Assembly (NCBI GenBank): GCA_031002005.1
Contig: JARYHS010008074.1
Location: 344,310,932 to 344,374,931, forward strand
Length of the DNA: 64,000 nt
Source: Vandiemenella viatica
Taxonomy: Eukaryota > Arthropoda > Insecta > Orthoptera > Morabidae
Reading direction: 5' to 3'
Of the stretch, positions 18,775 to 29,300 are shown one piece after another (position 1 is the first letter of the stretch; each line of letters opens with the position of its first letter). The notes below the pieces were generated by a model. It saw nothing but the letters and a program-made list of their open reading frames with translations, was not told the DNA's origin and made no database searches. Both the position numbers and the translations under genes were made by a program.

Positions 18775-19014
18775 TTTTTTTTAACTCCTTAACGTCTCCT
18801 ATAACAACTAGGTCTTTAGAGACGGGAAAGGATGGGGGGCAACGAATGGGAAGGAATTCGGCCATGGCCTTTTGAAGGAAGCATCCCGGCATTCACCTGT
18901 AGTGATTTGGAGAAACCATGGAAAACCCAAATCTGGATGCCCTGACGGGGATTCGAACCGCCGTCCTCCCGAATGCGAAGCCAGAACGCTAGCTGTTACA
19001 CCACCACGCTCGGT
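18775..19014 (-). repeat. tRNA-derived SINE (family 1), nested, with target duplication
   Basis: On the minus strand a tRNA-like head (TAGCGTTCTGGCTTCGC... B box GGTTCGAATCC) is followed by a conserved body containing GAATGCCGGGATGCTTCCTT and a short A tail (T run at 18775). It interrupts the composite repeat and is flanked by GGYAAATTGTA at 18764-18774 and 19015-19025. The neighbouring unit at 19560 lacks the insert, an empty-site control. The body resembles SINEs common in orthopteroid insects (from memory). Confidence 0.75.
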
Positions 19015-19017
19015 GGC

Positions 19018-19798
19018 AAATTGTAGATAGTCTTGCAATGTTGTAGGTGTACACTTTTTTACGTTATAATGATCCCTCAGGTGTGGTTCGCAGTCAGTGT
19101 GTGAGTGTGAACCACAGTAATATTATTATAAATACGGAAGTAAGTCTCTGTCTTTTACGTTTTGACGACTAAATGGCTATATGGTTGTGATGGAATTTTA
19201 TAAGGAAATCTGTATGAAGGGCACAGGATATTTTTTCCAGTATGATTAACAGTTGTAGTCACGAAATTTTGAGACCTTATCGAATGGTGACAGAAATATG
19301 TTGGAAATTGATTCTCATAACTTCGAAAAACGGCGATAAACAGACATGTTGAATATGGACGTCTCCGTACCATGTGCCCGTGTAGTGGAATGGCAGCTCA
19401 GTGGTTAAAGCGCTTGCTTACGACCATCGTAGTCTCCGGTTCAAATCTCCGTGGAGGCTAAGATTTTTAAAAATTGTTTTTCATCGTAAGAGTCAGGACT
19501 GGGCCGTAGGTTATTCGGATTGAATGTTAAACTGTAGATATTAGAAAGTTAGGGGTGCAATGCGAGGCAAGTCGTAGATAGTCTTGCAATGTTGTAGGTT
19601 TACACTTTTTTACGTTATAATGATCCCTCAGGTGTTGTTCGCAATCAGGGTGTGAGTGTGATCCACAGTAATATTATTATAAATACGGAAGTAAGTCTCT
19701 GTCTTTTTGTTACGTTTTGACGACTAAATGGCTATATGGTTGTGATGGAATTTTATAAGGAAATCTGTATGAAGGCCACAGGATATTTTTTCCAGTAC
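19018..19798 (-). repeat. tRNA-SINE composite repeat, tandem units A (end), B and partial C
   Basis: 19018-19162 completes unit A. 19163-19719 is a full unit of about 557 bp with its own tRNA-like segment (19380-19460). 19720-19798 begins a third. GACGACTAAATGGCTATATG occurs at 19163 and again at 19720, marking the period. The tandem order suggests unequal exchange rather than independent insertions. Confidence 0.65.
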
Positions 19799-19854
19799 AC
19801 CTTTATCGTTGTCACCTAATTTGAAAAGGAAAACTACCGATTAACGTGAAATTC

Positions 19855-20030
19855 GAAACACAGAGCGTCCTAGCATTTTAGCATTAACAAATCAAAGCTT
19901 TTCCAGAGGTGAATTTCAATTTTAAGACCCATAAAAATTTCAGCTGAGACAGGGATTTGAACCAGGGACTTTCATTTCTTCAATCGTAGGCCATAGCCTT
20001 CTGAGTCAAGAGACAAATCTGGTTTTAATC
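19855..20030 (-). repeat. tRNA-derived SINE (family 3), minus copy
   Basis: On the minus strand: tRNA-like head with B box GGTTCAAATCCC, then a body with TTTTTATGGGTCTTAAAAT and GCTTTGATTTGTTAATG. It pairs with the + copy at 20130-20315. Confidence 0.6.
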
Positions 20031-20129
20031 AAAAATTATTATTCAAACATAATAAAATAAACGTACTTATAATTTATTTTTGTCACTTCAAAACACAAAT
20101 GTACTTTTATATGATTGAATACATATTCT

Positions 20130-20315
20130 CCAGTACTTCTAGATTCATATGCTTCCGGCGAGTGATTTGGGTACGGAACGTCCCCGGTTCAAAATCCGGA
20201 TCTCGGATGCAATTTTTACAGGCCTTAAAATCGACCACTGGCAAAGATTTGATTTGTTAATGTGAACATGCAAGGACTCTACCTTAATTTTACGAATATC
20301 TGATGAATCTGAAGT
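20130..20315 (+). repeat. tRNA-derived SINE (family 3), plus copy
   Basis: tRNA-like head with B box GGTTCAAAATCC (20189) and a body with TTTTTACAGGCCTTAAAAT and GATTTGATTTGTTAATG, matching the inverted copy about 100 bp upstream. Confidence 0.6.
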
Positions 20316-20429
20316 AAGGCTGAAAAAAAAAAGGACACGCTACTAAAGCAATCAGTAACGTTAAAACAATATTTAGTATTAAAGGACCAGAAAATTCCTA
20401 ACTCTTTCTATACAGTTTTCCATATCGAC

Positions 20430-20610
20430 CAGCTCGACAGCAGACCGACACCGGACCGCACCGTCAAAATATGAACCAAATTTATCCGGGCCAGCACACG
20501 GCCGACACGCAGTGTCGTTTGAACTCACTTCAATGGAGTGAGCGACAACAATTAGAAAAGTGACGGTGCCTTGCGGGCCGGGTGCGGTGCGGTCTAGTGT
20601 GGCCCGACCT
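20430..20610. repeat. Possible short inverted-repeat element (MITE)
   Basis: CCGGACCGCACCGTCA near 20450 is partly inverted at 20560-20605 (TGACGGTGCC and GGTGCGGTGCGGTC). The match is broken, so this is only a suggestion of a small foldback element abutting the next transposon. Confidence 0.3.
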
Positions 20611-20613
20611 TTA

Positions 20614-22638
20614 GGGCCCTATTACACTAGGCGACTTGGCGGCGCAACCAGCCGCGGCACTGGTGTCTCTGTTGGCGACGCAACCAGGATTCTGGTGGCG
20701 CCGCCAGCCAGCCACTCGCACAACCGAGCAGTCACTTTGCTGTTATCCTCGCATTGTATGCGAATTGTGTAGTTGAATATGTCCAGTGAACTACAGAATG
20801 TCACTGTGGAAATGAGTGGAAGTGAAAGTGTAGAGAAGACAAAGGGGTAAAGCAAGAAGAATTTCTCATTTTCGTATCTTTCCCGGTAATATCAACCTTT
20901 ACTAAGTACAATGATTAAAAGAAAGACGATTTAGACATTCTTAAGTAATTAAAAAACTTGTTGTCGTCTGAATACAGTTTAATTGCGATGGAGCTAACAC
21001 TCCGGTAGCAATTTGCACATTTACAGCACTCTCTTCACCCTCCTCCTTTCCTCCAATGAGTCCCAATCCAGCTCCTGTATCATATCAGTTACTGACTGGG
21101 TCCTGCGATAATTTCCACAAACAAATCTAGCTGCTCTTCTTTGCACACCTTCCAACTCCTGTATTTGATCTCCAAAATGTGGTCCCAAACTACACCACCA
21201 TATTCAACAAATGATCTGACCAAAGTTTTGTAACCCAACTCCCTAACTTCTCTGTTACATCCTCTCATCACCCTCTTCAGCAAATGAAGGATTTTGTAAC
21301 CTTTTTCTACCACCTGCCCAATTGAGTTTATCAAACGTTATGCAAAGAATTTACACTTCATCAAGCAAATCTGACCCCACTCTGTAATCATAATTAACCT
21401 TTAGATCTATTTATCTTTGTATCTTATAAGCCGACTCTTCTTGGCATTTATCTTCATTCCATGCTGACCTACCCATTTAGATATTCTATCCAGATCATCC
21501 TGCAACTGTTCAGTCTTCACCTGTTTTTATCCTATTGTATACCATTGTATCATTTGCAAAATACCTAGATTCTGACCGTAACACAGTCATTCATTAGAAT
21601 AATGAACAGCAACTCCCATATTTACTTCCACTTCTCTTGATAATGTATTTCCTACTCTAACCCTTTGCTTTCTGACTTTTAAGAATTCCTGTGCCCAGCA
21701 AGTAACTTTTTCATCCAATTCAATACATTTCAGTTTATTTAAAACCATTTTATGGCTCACTCTGTCAAATGCCTTAGAAAGATCTAGTGCCACACTATCA
21801 ACTTGGCCTCCCATTTCAAATTCATTTGAAATATCTTGCATATAGCCCACTATCTGAGATTCAAATGAATATCCTTGCCTAAAGCTATGTTGTCGATCTG
21901 AAAACTAGTTTCGTTCTTCACAGACATTTCTGATATAGTTGCATATCAATCTCTCAATCATTCTGCCCATCACTGATGACAAACTAATTGGCCAGGAATT
22001 TTCACCATATTTTTAACCCTTCCTTTATGAACTGGTACTACTATCGGTCTTTTCCAATCCTTTGGTAAGCAGCAAGTCTCCAAACTCATTTTAAACAAAA
22101 TTTTAAGGTAAGGTACAATATCCTATCCCACAATCTTTAATAAATCTGTAGTAATATTACCTACACCAGTTACACCAGTTTTAGCTTTCTGAGTTACTTC
22201 GCAATTTCCTGAGAATTTATTTCAAATTTTGTAGGTTCGTCATTTATAATCTCCTCTGATTCATTCCCTCCCATCACAGGATGACTGTCCCCAGTTGTCT
22301 CACCAAACCTGACACTCAGTATCTCTGCAATTTTAAAATTGTAAAGTAGGAAGGGGGCATATGAACAGTAGACTGAACGCGTGGTGGCGAGTCTGGCGGC
22401 GCCGCCTGGTGGCCTAGTGTAATAAGCTACGTAAGATACAATGCCCCGCCACGACTCTCGGCCACCAGTGGTTGCCGGCCTGGTCGCCGGGCAGGGCAGC
22501 CAGCCGGCCGCCAGTTTCTGGCGGCGCCACTGGCTGCCCTAGTGTAATAAGCTCCATAAGACTCAGTGCCCAGCGACGAGCAGAGCCACCAGTGGCCCGG
22601 CTGGTTGCGCCGCCAAGTCGCCTAGTGTAATAAGGCCC
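20614..22638 (+). mobile_element. Harbinger-like DNA transposon with amplified right end
   Basis: Left end GGGCCCTATTACACTAGGCG and right end CGCCTAGTGTAATAAGGCCC are inverted over about 38 bp, flanked by TTA at 20611-20613 and 22639-22641. A short frame starting at 20779 (MSSELQNVTVEMSGSESVEK) may be the start of an accessory protein. The right end repeats its terminal motif CCTAGTGTAATAAG three times (22413, 22538, 22621) within GC-rich spacers. A minus-strand LINE fills 20985-22345. No transposase core remains. Confidence 0.75.
20985..22345 (-). mobile_element. CR1-like LINE fragment, 5'-truncated, inserted in the Harbinger-like element
   Basis: On the minus strand, pieces of reverse transcriptase are readable in several frames: GETTGDSHPVMGG-type linker (near 22300), VALDLSKAFDRVSHKMVLNK (about 21740, palm motif A with its Asp), then the C-terminal YKILHLLKRVMRGCNREVRELGYKTL (21230-21290). 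Many frameshifts and stops. The 3' end, GCTCC then ATCGCAATTAAAC on the minus strand at 20985, is shared with copies at 50.3, 53.75 and 56.8 kb. The same family as 51.4-53.8 kb. Confidence 0.75.
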
Positions 22639-22641
22639 TTA

Positions 22642-23038
22642 GTCGTCTTTTAACATCAATTTTATTGTTCTGCAGACGAGTTTTTTTATTCGGTCTTTAC
22701 GCCTTGTCGACGCCGAGGTCATTAGAGGCGGGTCGACAAATGAGAGGATATATTTAATTATGAAGATACAAATTTCAGTTTATCCTCTCAATATTACGGG
22801 AGAAACATTAGCCAGGTTGTTAAATATTCGTCTATTTTCAGGGAAGAACGTGCTAAGAGCCTAAAAACTATAGTGGTACAAATATGTCGATTAAGGTGAA
22901 AATACTTTCTCACAATATTTGATCGACCAAATCGGACCGATTAATATAAAAATTATTCATGGGCAATTGTCCTTAATAATCCAGGCATTGACAGTACTGA
23001 TCATTATGTAAAAAAAAACTATCATAAAAAAACAAAGG
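22642..23038. other. Unassigned DNA
   Basis: About 400 bases between repeats; no coding frame or repeat signature seen. Confidence 0.5.
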
Positions 23039-23190
23039 AGCGCTGCAGAAGCGGTAGCAAAGCGAACGACTGATCTGTTTCTCTGGAATTCGAGACGGGA
23101 AGTAACGAACAGAGCGACCTAGTTCGCTAAGGAACTGCGAGCTAAACTGAGCCAGTCGCGAAGTACTATACGCAATACATAAAGACAGCA
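23039..23190 (+). repeat. 150-bp dispersed repeat, empty-site copy
   Basis: Matches 16443-16589 and passes straight through the position where Harbinger copy 1 is inserted there. Confidence 0.65.
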
Positions 23191-23579
23191 GGTCATCACC
23201 AAACACAAGATTGAGTTCACTCCCAGAAATCTTTCACAAGTCCCCAAAGAATTGCAAAAGATTTTCAAGCCACGACCTGACGGGTAGACTGCGTGATAGC
23301 AACTGCCAGTGAATACATTGGGGAGGGGCGGTATATATAGCTTTTCGCCAAGATTACAAAATCCTTTTTTCTCTCATTTTCATTCCGATCTTTCTGAAAT
23401 TTTGATTTGTTTTAGACCATTTTATTTTGGACGTTTTATGTCATTATAAATTTTTCCTAAAATCTCTTTATTTCGATATTATTAAATTTTAAAGCTTCAT
23501 TTGGTTAATTACATTTAACTTTTAAAATACTGTATCCCCATCAAAGATTTTTATGTCTACTGATTTCTTTCTTTCTTTT
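23191..23579. other. Unassigned AT-rich DNA
   Basis: T-rich on the + strand with no readable gene. Confidence 0.5.
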
Positions 23580-23722
23580 TTTTCCGAAACTGCTTTACGT
23601 CTCTTAACAGCGAGGTCTTTAGAGACGGGAAGGGATGGGGGCAAGGAATAGGAAGGAATTCGGCCATGGTCTTTTTAAGGAAGCATCCCGGCATTTGCCT
23701 GGAGTGATTTGGGAAACCATGA
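23580..23722 (-). repeat. tRNA-derived SINE (family 1), truncated
   Basis: Shares with 18775-19014 the body AGGTCTTTAGAGACGGGAAG and GGAAGGAATTCGGCCATGG. The tRNA-like head is missing. A T run at 23570-23582 is the tail on the other strand. Confidence 0.7.
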
Positions 23723-24671
23723 CTGCTTTCTTAAAATTTTCTCTTTTTTATTTAATACTTTTCGCATCTTCATAACCTCTTGTAATCTTTGTGTAATCTT
23801 TCGTTAACTGAAATTGCGTCTTTTTTTTCCGCGTGACGTCTAGCTAAAACCTAGAAATTCAATATCTCTCTAACTGCTTTTTGTTTTCGTATTCCTTAGA
23901 AAAAAAAAGCTCTACTTTCTGATAGACCATTTACTTTCCACAAATTCTTCTTCCTTATATAACTTTCTACCCTTGACGTCATTTGACGGCGGCTTTTGGC
24001 GAGGAAATTTGAAACAAAGTCTAATAATCTGAATACGAAAATCTTACGTTTTTCCATAAATTTTAAACTTTTCGCTAAACCGTTATTATATTCTTTTCTC
24101 TGAATTTTTCTCAATTTTCTGAATCTAATTTTTTCCTATTTTATTAAAACTGCTCATTTTTTATCTTATTAAAAAACGTACGGTACTTACGGTATACCTA
24201 CAGACTCAAATTTTGGTCAGAATGCACCTGCTTACACCGACAACATACTGTGCTATTTAAATTTGGATTAAATCTTTTAACTAACAGATTTGTTTTTGAT
24301 CTAACGCTTTTTCACTTGTTTGAGCCATGGTGTAATGCACTTTATAAGTGATATATCTCCCTCAGTTAAAATTCTTATCCTATACAAACCGTACATCAAA
24401 ATATTCGTCTTTAAGAATTTTAACTGTGAAAATAATTGCAACAAAAGGCATTTACTTTAAAATTTAGACCTTAAGATTTCTAAATTTCTTTATGAGTTTA
24501 AAGTTGTTTTATTATCAAGATTTAGTTAGTATTATTTACTTGCCGTATTATATTTTTCGAATTACCAATCTTTAACAGTGTTTGAGAAACATATTCATAT
24601 AGAACATGAATTTAAGCATCAACTTAGATCGCAAAAAACGTTTTAATATTCTGATGGAAACATCGCCTTTA
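23723..24671. other. Unassigned pyrimidine-rich stretch
   Basis: The + strand is poor in G. A 72-residue minus-strand frame (23896-24114) rich in Lys, Arg and Phe has no recognised domain. It may be decayed minus-coded transposon sequence. Confidence 0.4.
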
Positions 24672-25968
24672 TTAAAATAATCCTCGGATATCATGAAAGC
24701 CAGAAAATTTTTTCAGCATTCTTCTGTAGCACCACATTTCAATTGCTTCAACTTTCTTTCTTTCCGGTATTCCTAAAGTCCATGTTTCGCTACCGTAAAG
24801 TGCTGTACTCCACACATAGAATTTTAAAAAGTTCTTTCTAATTCCTAGATCAATATTTGAAACTAAATGGTTTCTCTTTTTCATGAAGGCTCTTTTTGCT
24901 AGTGCTATTCTGCTTTTACGTAACATCATTCCTGCTTCGGCCATCGGTTGTAATTTTACTTCCCAAGTAACAGAACTCACTCACTTCTCCTATTGCTCCC
25001 GATCCTGTTTTTATATTTAATCTGCTAGTATTGGTATCATTTCTGCTACATTTCATCACTTTTGTCTTACTTTGATTTATATTCAGTCCAAAATCTTCCT
25101 TCAGTATTTTGTTCATGCCATTCAATAACTTCTCAATATCCTCAGCCCTATCTGCTAACAAGACAATGTCGTCAGCAAATCATAACATACTGATTTTTTC
25201 TCCCTTAAAACTTATGCCACATGGAAATTTTTCTTTGACTTTCTTCATTGCTTCTTCTACATACAAGTTGAATATTAACAGGGACAGACTACAACCTTGT
25301 CTCACACCCTTTTTAACTGATGCATGTCTCTCGTGACTCTCTACTTCTATTACAGCCACTTGATTCTTATATAGTTTATAGAGTATTCTTCTATCTCGAT
25401 ACTTTAGACCGGACTTCTTTAAAATTTTGAACATCTTGTCCCACCTAACATTATCAAAAGCTTTTTCTAAATCAACAAATGCCATAAAAGTGTCTTTGTT
25501 TTTCTTGATCCGCCCTTCAAGTATTAATCTTAAAGACAGAATTGCTTCCCTTGTACCGCGATTTTTCCTAAACCCAAACTGATCTTCACCTACTATCTCT
25601 TCTACTACCCTCTCCATCCTTCTGTATATTATTCTGGTCAGTAATTTTGAAGCATGTGATGTTAGACTAATGGTGCGATAATTCTCACATTTATCGGCTG
25701 GTGTTTTCTTTGGAAGTGTGAACATGATATTTTTATTAAAATCAGTTGGAATTTCTCCAGTTTCATAACTTTTTGATGTCAGCTTGAATAATCTTTCGAT
25801 TCCTTCCTCTCCTAGAGATTTAAGAAGTTCTGCAAGGATCTCATCAATTCCAACTGCCTTATTTACTTTCAAGTCATTCAGAGCTTTATTAAATTCTGTC
25901 CTCAAAACAGGATCTCCTAAGTCATCAATGTCGACATCGCCTTCCTTTTCCAGTACACTATTGTACAA
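24672..25968 (-). pseudogene. RTE-like reverse transcriptase, broken
   Basis: Continuation of the endonuclease ORF. 25180-25968 holds RT motifs: SLTSHASKLLTRII, QFGFRKNRGTREAI, FMAFVDLEKAFDNVRW (palm A, Asp), VRQGCSLSLLIFNLY (palm B). The catalytic FADDIVLLAD box is present, but a TGA (about 25177) sits immediately before it, a probable CGA to TGA change. A further frameshift near 24920-24980 separates EFCYLGSKIT from LAKRAFMKKRNHL. The last readable piece is YGSETWTLG and CYRRMLKKF. At least one stop and two shifts, so it is dead. Confidence 0.85.
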
Positions 25969-26008
25969 GTCGTCCCCATCATACAGTTTCTCAATGCGCT
26001 TCCTTCCA

Positions 26009-27307
26009 TCAGTTAGCTCTATCTTCTGAGCTTAAAAGAGGTTTCCCATCGGCAGCTTTAATGTTCATACCTCTTTTCTTCATTTCTTCAAAATTCTGTT
26101 TGATCTTTCTGTATGCAACATCTACTTTTCCTACGACCATTTCCTTCTCTACTTTTTCACACTTTTCTTGTAACCATTTTTCTTTTGCTATTTTGCATTT
26201 CCTATTTATTTGATTTCTAAATTGCCTGTACTGTTCTCTTCCTGCTTCATCCTGAGCATTTTTGTACCTTCTCCTCTGATCGATCAGCTGCAAAATTTCT
26301 TCTGTGATCCAAGGTTTTCGGGCAGCATGTTCCCTAAAGCCTAAAGTTTCTTTGCCAGCTTTCATTATTTCGGTCTTTAATGCATTCCATTCGTCCTCGG
26401 TTGAGCTCCTTTCACATTTAATTCTTAGACCTAAGTCTACCATTTCTGCAAATTTTTCTCTTGTGCTAGATTGTTTCAGTTTATTCACTGCCAGTCTGTT
26501 CTGCTTATGCTGCTTCCTTATTCGCTTGAATTTCAGCCTGCACTTCATTACTATCAAATTATGGTCCGAGTCTATGTCTGCTCCTGGGTACGCTTTACAG
26601 TCTAGAACTTGATTCCTGAATCTCTGTTTGACAATGATATAATCTAGCTGATATCTGCCTGTATCTCCAGGACGTTTCCAGGTGTATATTCTTCTTGCAT
26701 GGTTCTTAAACAGTGTGTTCACCACTACTAGCTTATATCTTTCACAAAATTCTAGCAACCTGCTTCCTCGCTCATTTCTTTCTCCTAGACCAAAACTTCC
26801 TACAGTATTCCCCTCTTTTCCTTCTCCCACTATTGCATTCCAATCACCTATGACTATTAGATTGTCCTCCCCTTTCACATATTGGATTAATTCTTCAATT
26901 TCAGCGTATATTTTTTCTATTTCTTCATCATCTTCCTGTGACGTTGGCATATATACTTGTACTAATGTGGTTGGGACGGGCTTAGTTTCTAACCTCATCA
27001 AAATAATCCTATCACTAAACTGTTCATAATAACTCACCCGTTTCCCTACTTTCTTGTTCATTACAAATCCTACACCAGTGACTCCATTGACAGCTTGTGT
27101 GCTAATTATCCTGTGTTCCCCAGACCAGAAATCCTGTGCGTCCTTCCATTTAATCTCACTAATCCCAACAACATCTAAATTAAGTTTTTCCATCTCCCTT
27201 TTTAAGTTTTCTAACCTACCTGCCCTATTCAGACTTCTAACATTCCACGCTCCGACTCGTAGAATGTTTCTATCAATTCTGATGACTCCTCCCTGAGCAA
27301 TCCCCAC
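26009..27307 (-). CDS. RTE-like apurinic-type endonuclease domain
   Basis: This is the APE-like nuclease that nicks target DNA to start target-primed reverse transcription. The 432-residue frame has the canonical order: LRVGAWNVRSLNRAG near residue 16 (Asn), GISEIKW (metal-binding Glu), VYMPTS, IVIGDWNAIVGEG (Asp and Asn), LDYIIV and DIDSDHNLIVMKC (SDH signature). After about residue 240 it continues as a charged linker to the RT. It ends at a TGA after SEDRAN, where the frame would normally run into the RT; a one-base shift follows at once. The start ATG is the first in frame after the leader. All endonuclease residues I can check are intact. Confidence 0.85.
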   Translation of the reverse strand: MGIAQGGVIRIDRNILRVGAWNVRSLNRAGRLENLKREMEKLNLDVVGISEIKWKDAQDFWSGEHRIISTQAVNGVTGVGFVMNKKVGKRVSYYEQFSDRIILMRLETKPVPTTLVQVYMPTSQEDDEEIEKIYAEIEELIQYVKGEDNLIVIGDWNAIVGEGKEGNTVGSFGLGERNERGSRLLEFCERYKLVVVNTLFKNHARRIYTWKRPGDTGRYQLDYIIVKQRFRNQVLDCKAYPGADIDSDHNLIVMKCRLKFKRIRKQHKQNRLAVNKLKQSSTREKFAEMVDLGLRIKCERSSTEDEWNALKTEIMKAGKETLGFREHAARKPWITEEILQLIDQRRRYKNAQDEAGREQYRQFRNQINRKCKIAKEKWLQEKCEKVEKEMVVGKVDVAYRKIKQNFEEMKKRGMNIKAADGKPLLSSEDRAN

Positions 27308-27720
27308 CCGGAGATCCGATTGGGGGACTATTTTACCTCAGAAATATTTTACCCAGGAAGAAGCCATCATGATATTTGTAATTTGAAAGGATTACATGTC
27401 CTCGGGATACCCTTTGGGTCTTTAATGCAGTGATTTCCCGTTGCCTTCTGCATCCCCATGCCGTTGATCATTTCTGATTCATCCGCCTTTAGGGGCAGTT
27501 TCCAACCCCAAGGGCAAGAGGGTGCCCTTAACCGCTCCCCGCTCTTCCGCCCTCCTTTCGGAGGCCGTTGGCAAACAGTGGGTGACTCCTTATACCGGGA
27601 ATCTTTCAGTCGCCAGAGCCTCGTCGGTGCAAACAGGGTGCACCACGTGAAGGAGAGGTTGACATTTGGTTGGAAAAGACTAGTACAGTCTCTCCCAAAC
27701 CCTTACACGCCAAGTTGAAT

Positions 27721-28585
27721 CATTCTTGGTATAATTTAATTAAAAAAGAAAGATCCAATTGAATGAAATGCTGACAAATCACACCGCATTGTAATTCCTG
27801 GTCAGTTCACGGGTTGTTACACTGCCACATGAGGATTGTCAACTGTCCAGTAGGCGCAATTGTGACGATTAATTGAACCATCTAACTTAAACGTGGCATC
27901 ATCACTCAAAACAAGCTTGTATGGAACTTGATTGTACTCTATACATTTTCTTTGGCACCACTAACAAAATTTAATTCTCCAGTCGTAACATATTGATTGG
28001 GAACGTGGACTAATCTAGAAATAAATTATTTTCATTTGGCACGCTTCAAAATGCTCGATTCTGAAAGTAATGTCTCGCAAGCCGCTTGCCGAACAGATTT
28101 TCTAGGAGATGGCTTCTCTTTTTCTTTTGAGGCAGGTGAATGTTTATGGTTTTCCGGAATGGTTCTTATGGACATCGTGAACAGTTTCTTTCTTCCTCAA
28201 ACTTACTCACAAACGATAATTTGTGAGTCTCATCGGTGCATCTCTTTAGAATTGCCTTCTAGACTGTCTTTGCACTTATATTTTCAGTCTTCCAGTACCA
28301 CTTAAGATTTTTTTTGCTGAATGTCATTATTTTAAGTAGTCACACCTAAAAAAAAATAGAAAGAAGTGAATTATTATGAGCTCTCAAAGAGTTTATACAT
28401 TTTATTGGGACAATCTGTAGAGTGTGAAATATGCATCTACTGGAAATTATAATGTTTGAAGAAAGGTATTTATAGAACAACCGTACAAAAAAAAAAAAAA
28501 AAAAAAAAAAAAAGTATTTCACATTTTGAGTCATAGGAGATATATTAATCCCTTAACTGGTTATGTAGATTTCTAGAAGAAAAAC
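27721..28585. other. Unassigned DNA with poly(A)
   Basis: No gene recognised. A 27-A run at 28487-28513 may be the tail of a lost retroposed copy. 27800-28300 has short frames only. Confidence 0.4.
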
Positions 28586-28587
28586 TA

Positions 28588-29253
28588 TGGTTTGTGAAAA
28601 TTGCAACACCAAGCAGGATAAATGTTATTAGAACGGATTTGGGACTTGAAAATACACAAATCATCAGAATTACAGGACTGTACATGCACGTTGGTCGTGA
28701 AAATTCCGTACGGAATAAAGTCATCATGTGCTGCAATCACAACCTCTAGACGTTTAAGCAAAAAGATCCTGGATATGCTGCTGGGGAACAAACCGCCATG
28801 CTGTTTGTAGGAACGTACGCAATGCATCGACAGTGATTGCAGGAGTTGCAGAATGAACAAGTTACCGATCTATCGTATCCGAGACATGTGCGATGAGCGA
28901 CATGTCAGGCGAACTTGCAGGCCAGGGAAGCAGTAAAAGTAGTTTTTCGGAGATGAACATTTCTTGCCACAAGTGGCCGGGCATAGTCCTGCTGAAATAT
29001 GGTATTTGGAGCTGCCTACAAATGGGCAGTGCGTGAAGCAATAAAACGTCCCTGATGAGGTGGTTGCTGTTCAGATTATCCTCAATACGTAGGAAACGAG
29101 ATCGCGTGTTATAGCCAATGGAACCTCAACCCTCACAGTTGGCGTTTGTCTGGTGTGCAACTCAACAATGCAGTCTGCCCTATTGCGTTCACCACGGTAG
29201 AGTCTAACAAGTACGCGGCCATCACTGTAGGACAAGATGACGCATGAAGCGTC

Positions 29254-29300
<47 letters not shown>

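Larger units (their letters stand above)
24672..27720 (-). mobile_element. RTE-like LINE, 5' end kept, 3' end lost
   Basis: A minus-strand non-LTR element. 27310-27720 is a GC-rich 5' leader (with GGATGCAGAAGGCAACGGGA on the minus strand) of a type I associate with orthopteroid RTE-like elements. An endonuclease ORF (26009-27307) and reverse transcriptase (24672-25968) follow. The C-terminal region stops after the CYRRMLKKF motif; the zinc-finger-like tail and 3' end are absent, which is unusual because LINEs normally lose their 5' end. Confidence 0.85.

Noticed and set aside
25784..27296. Plus-strand ORFs of 80-115 residues across the RTE element
   Set aside because: Antisense shadows of the LINE ORFs.
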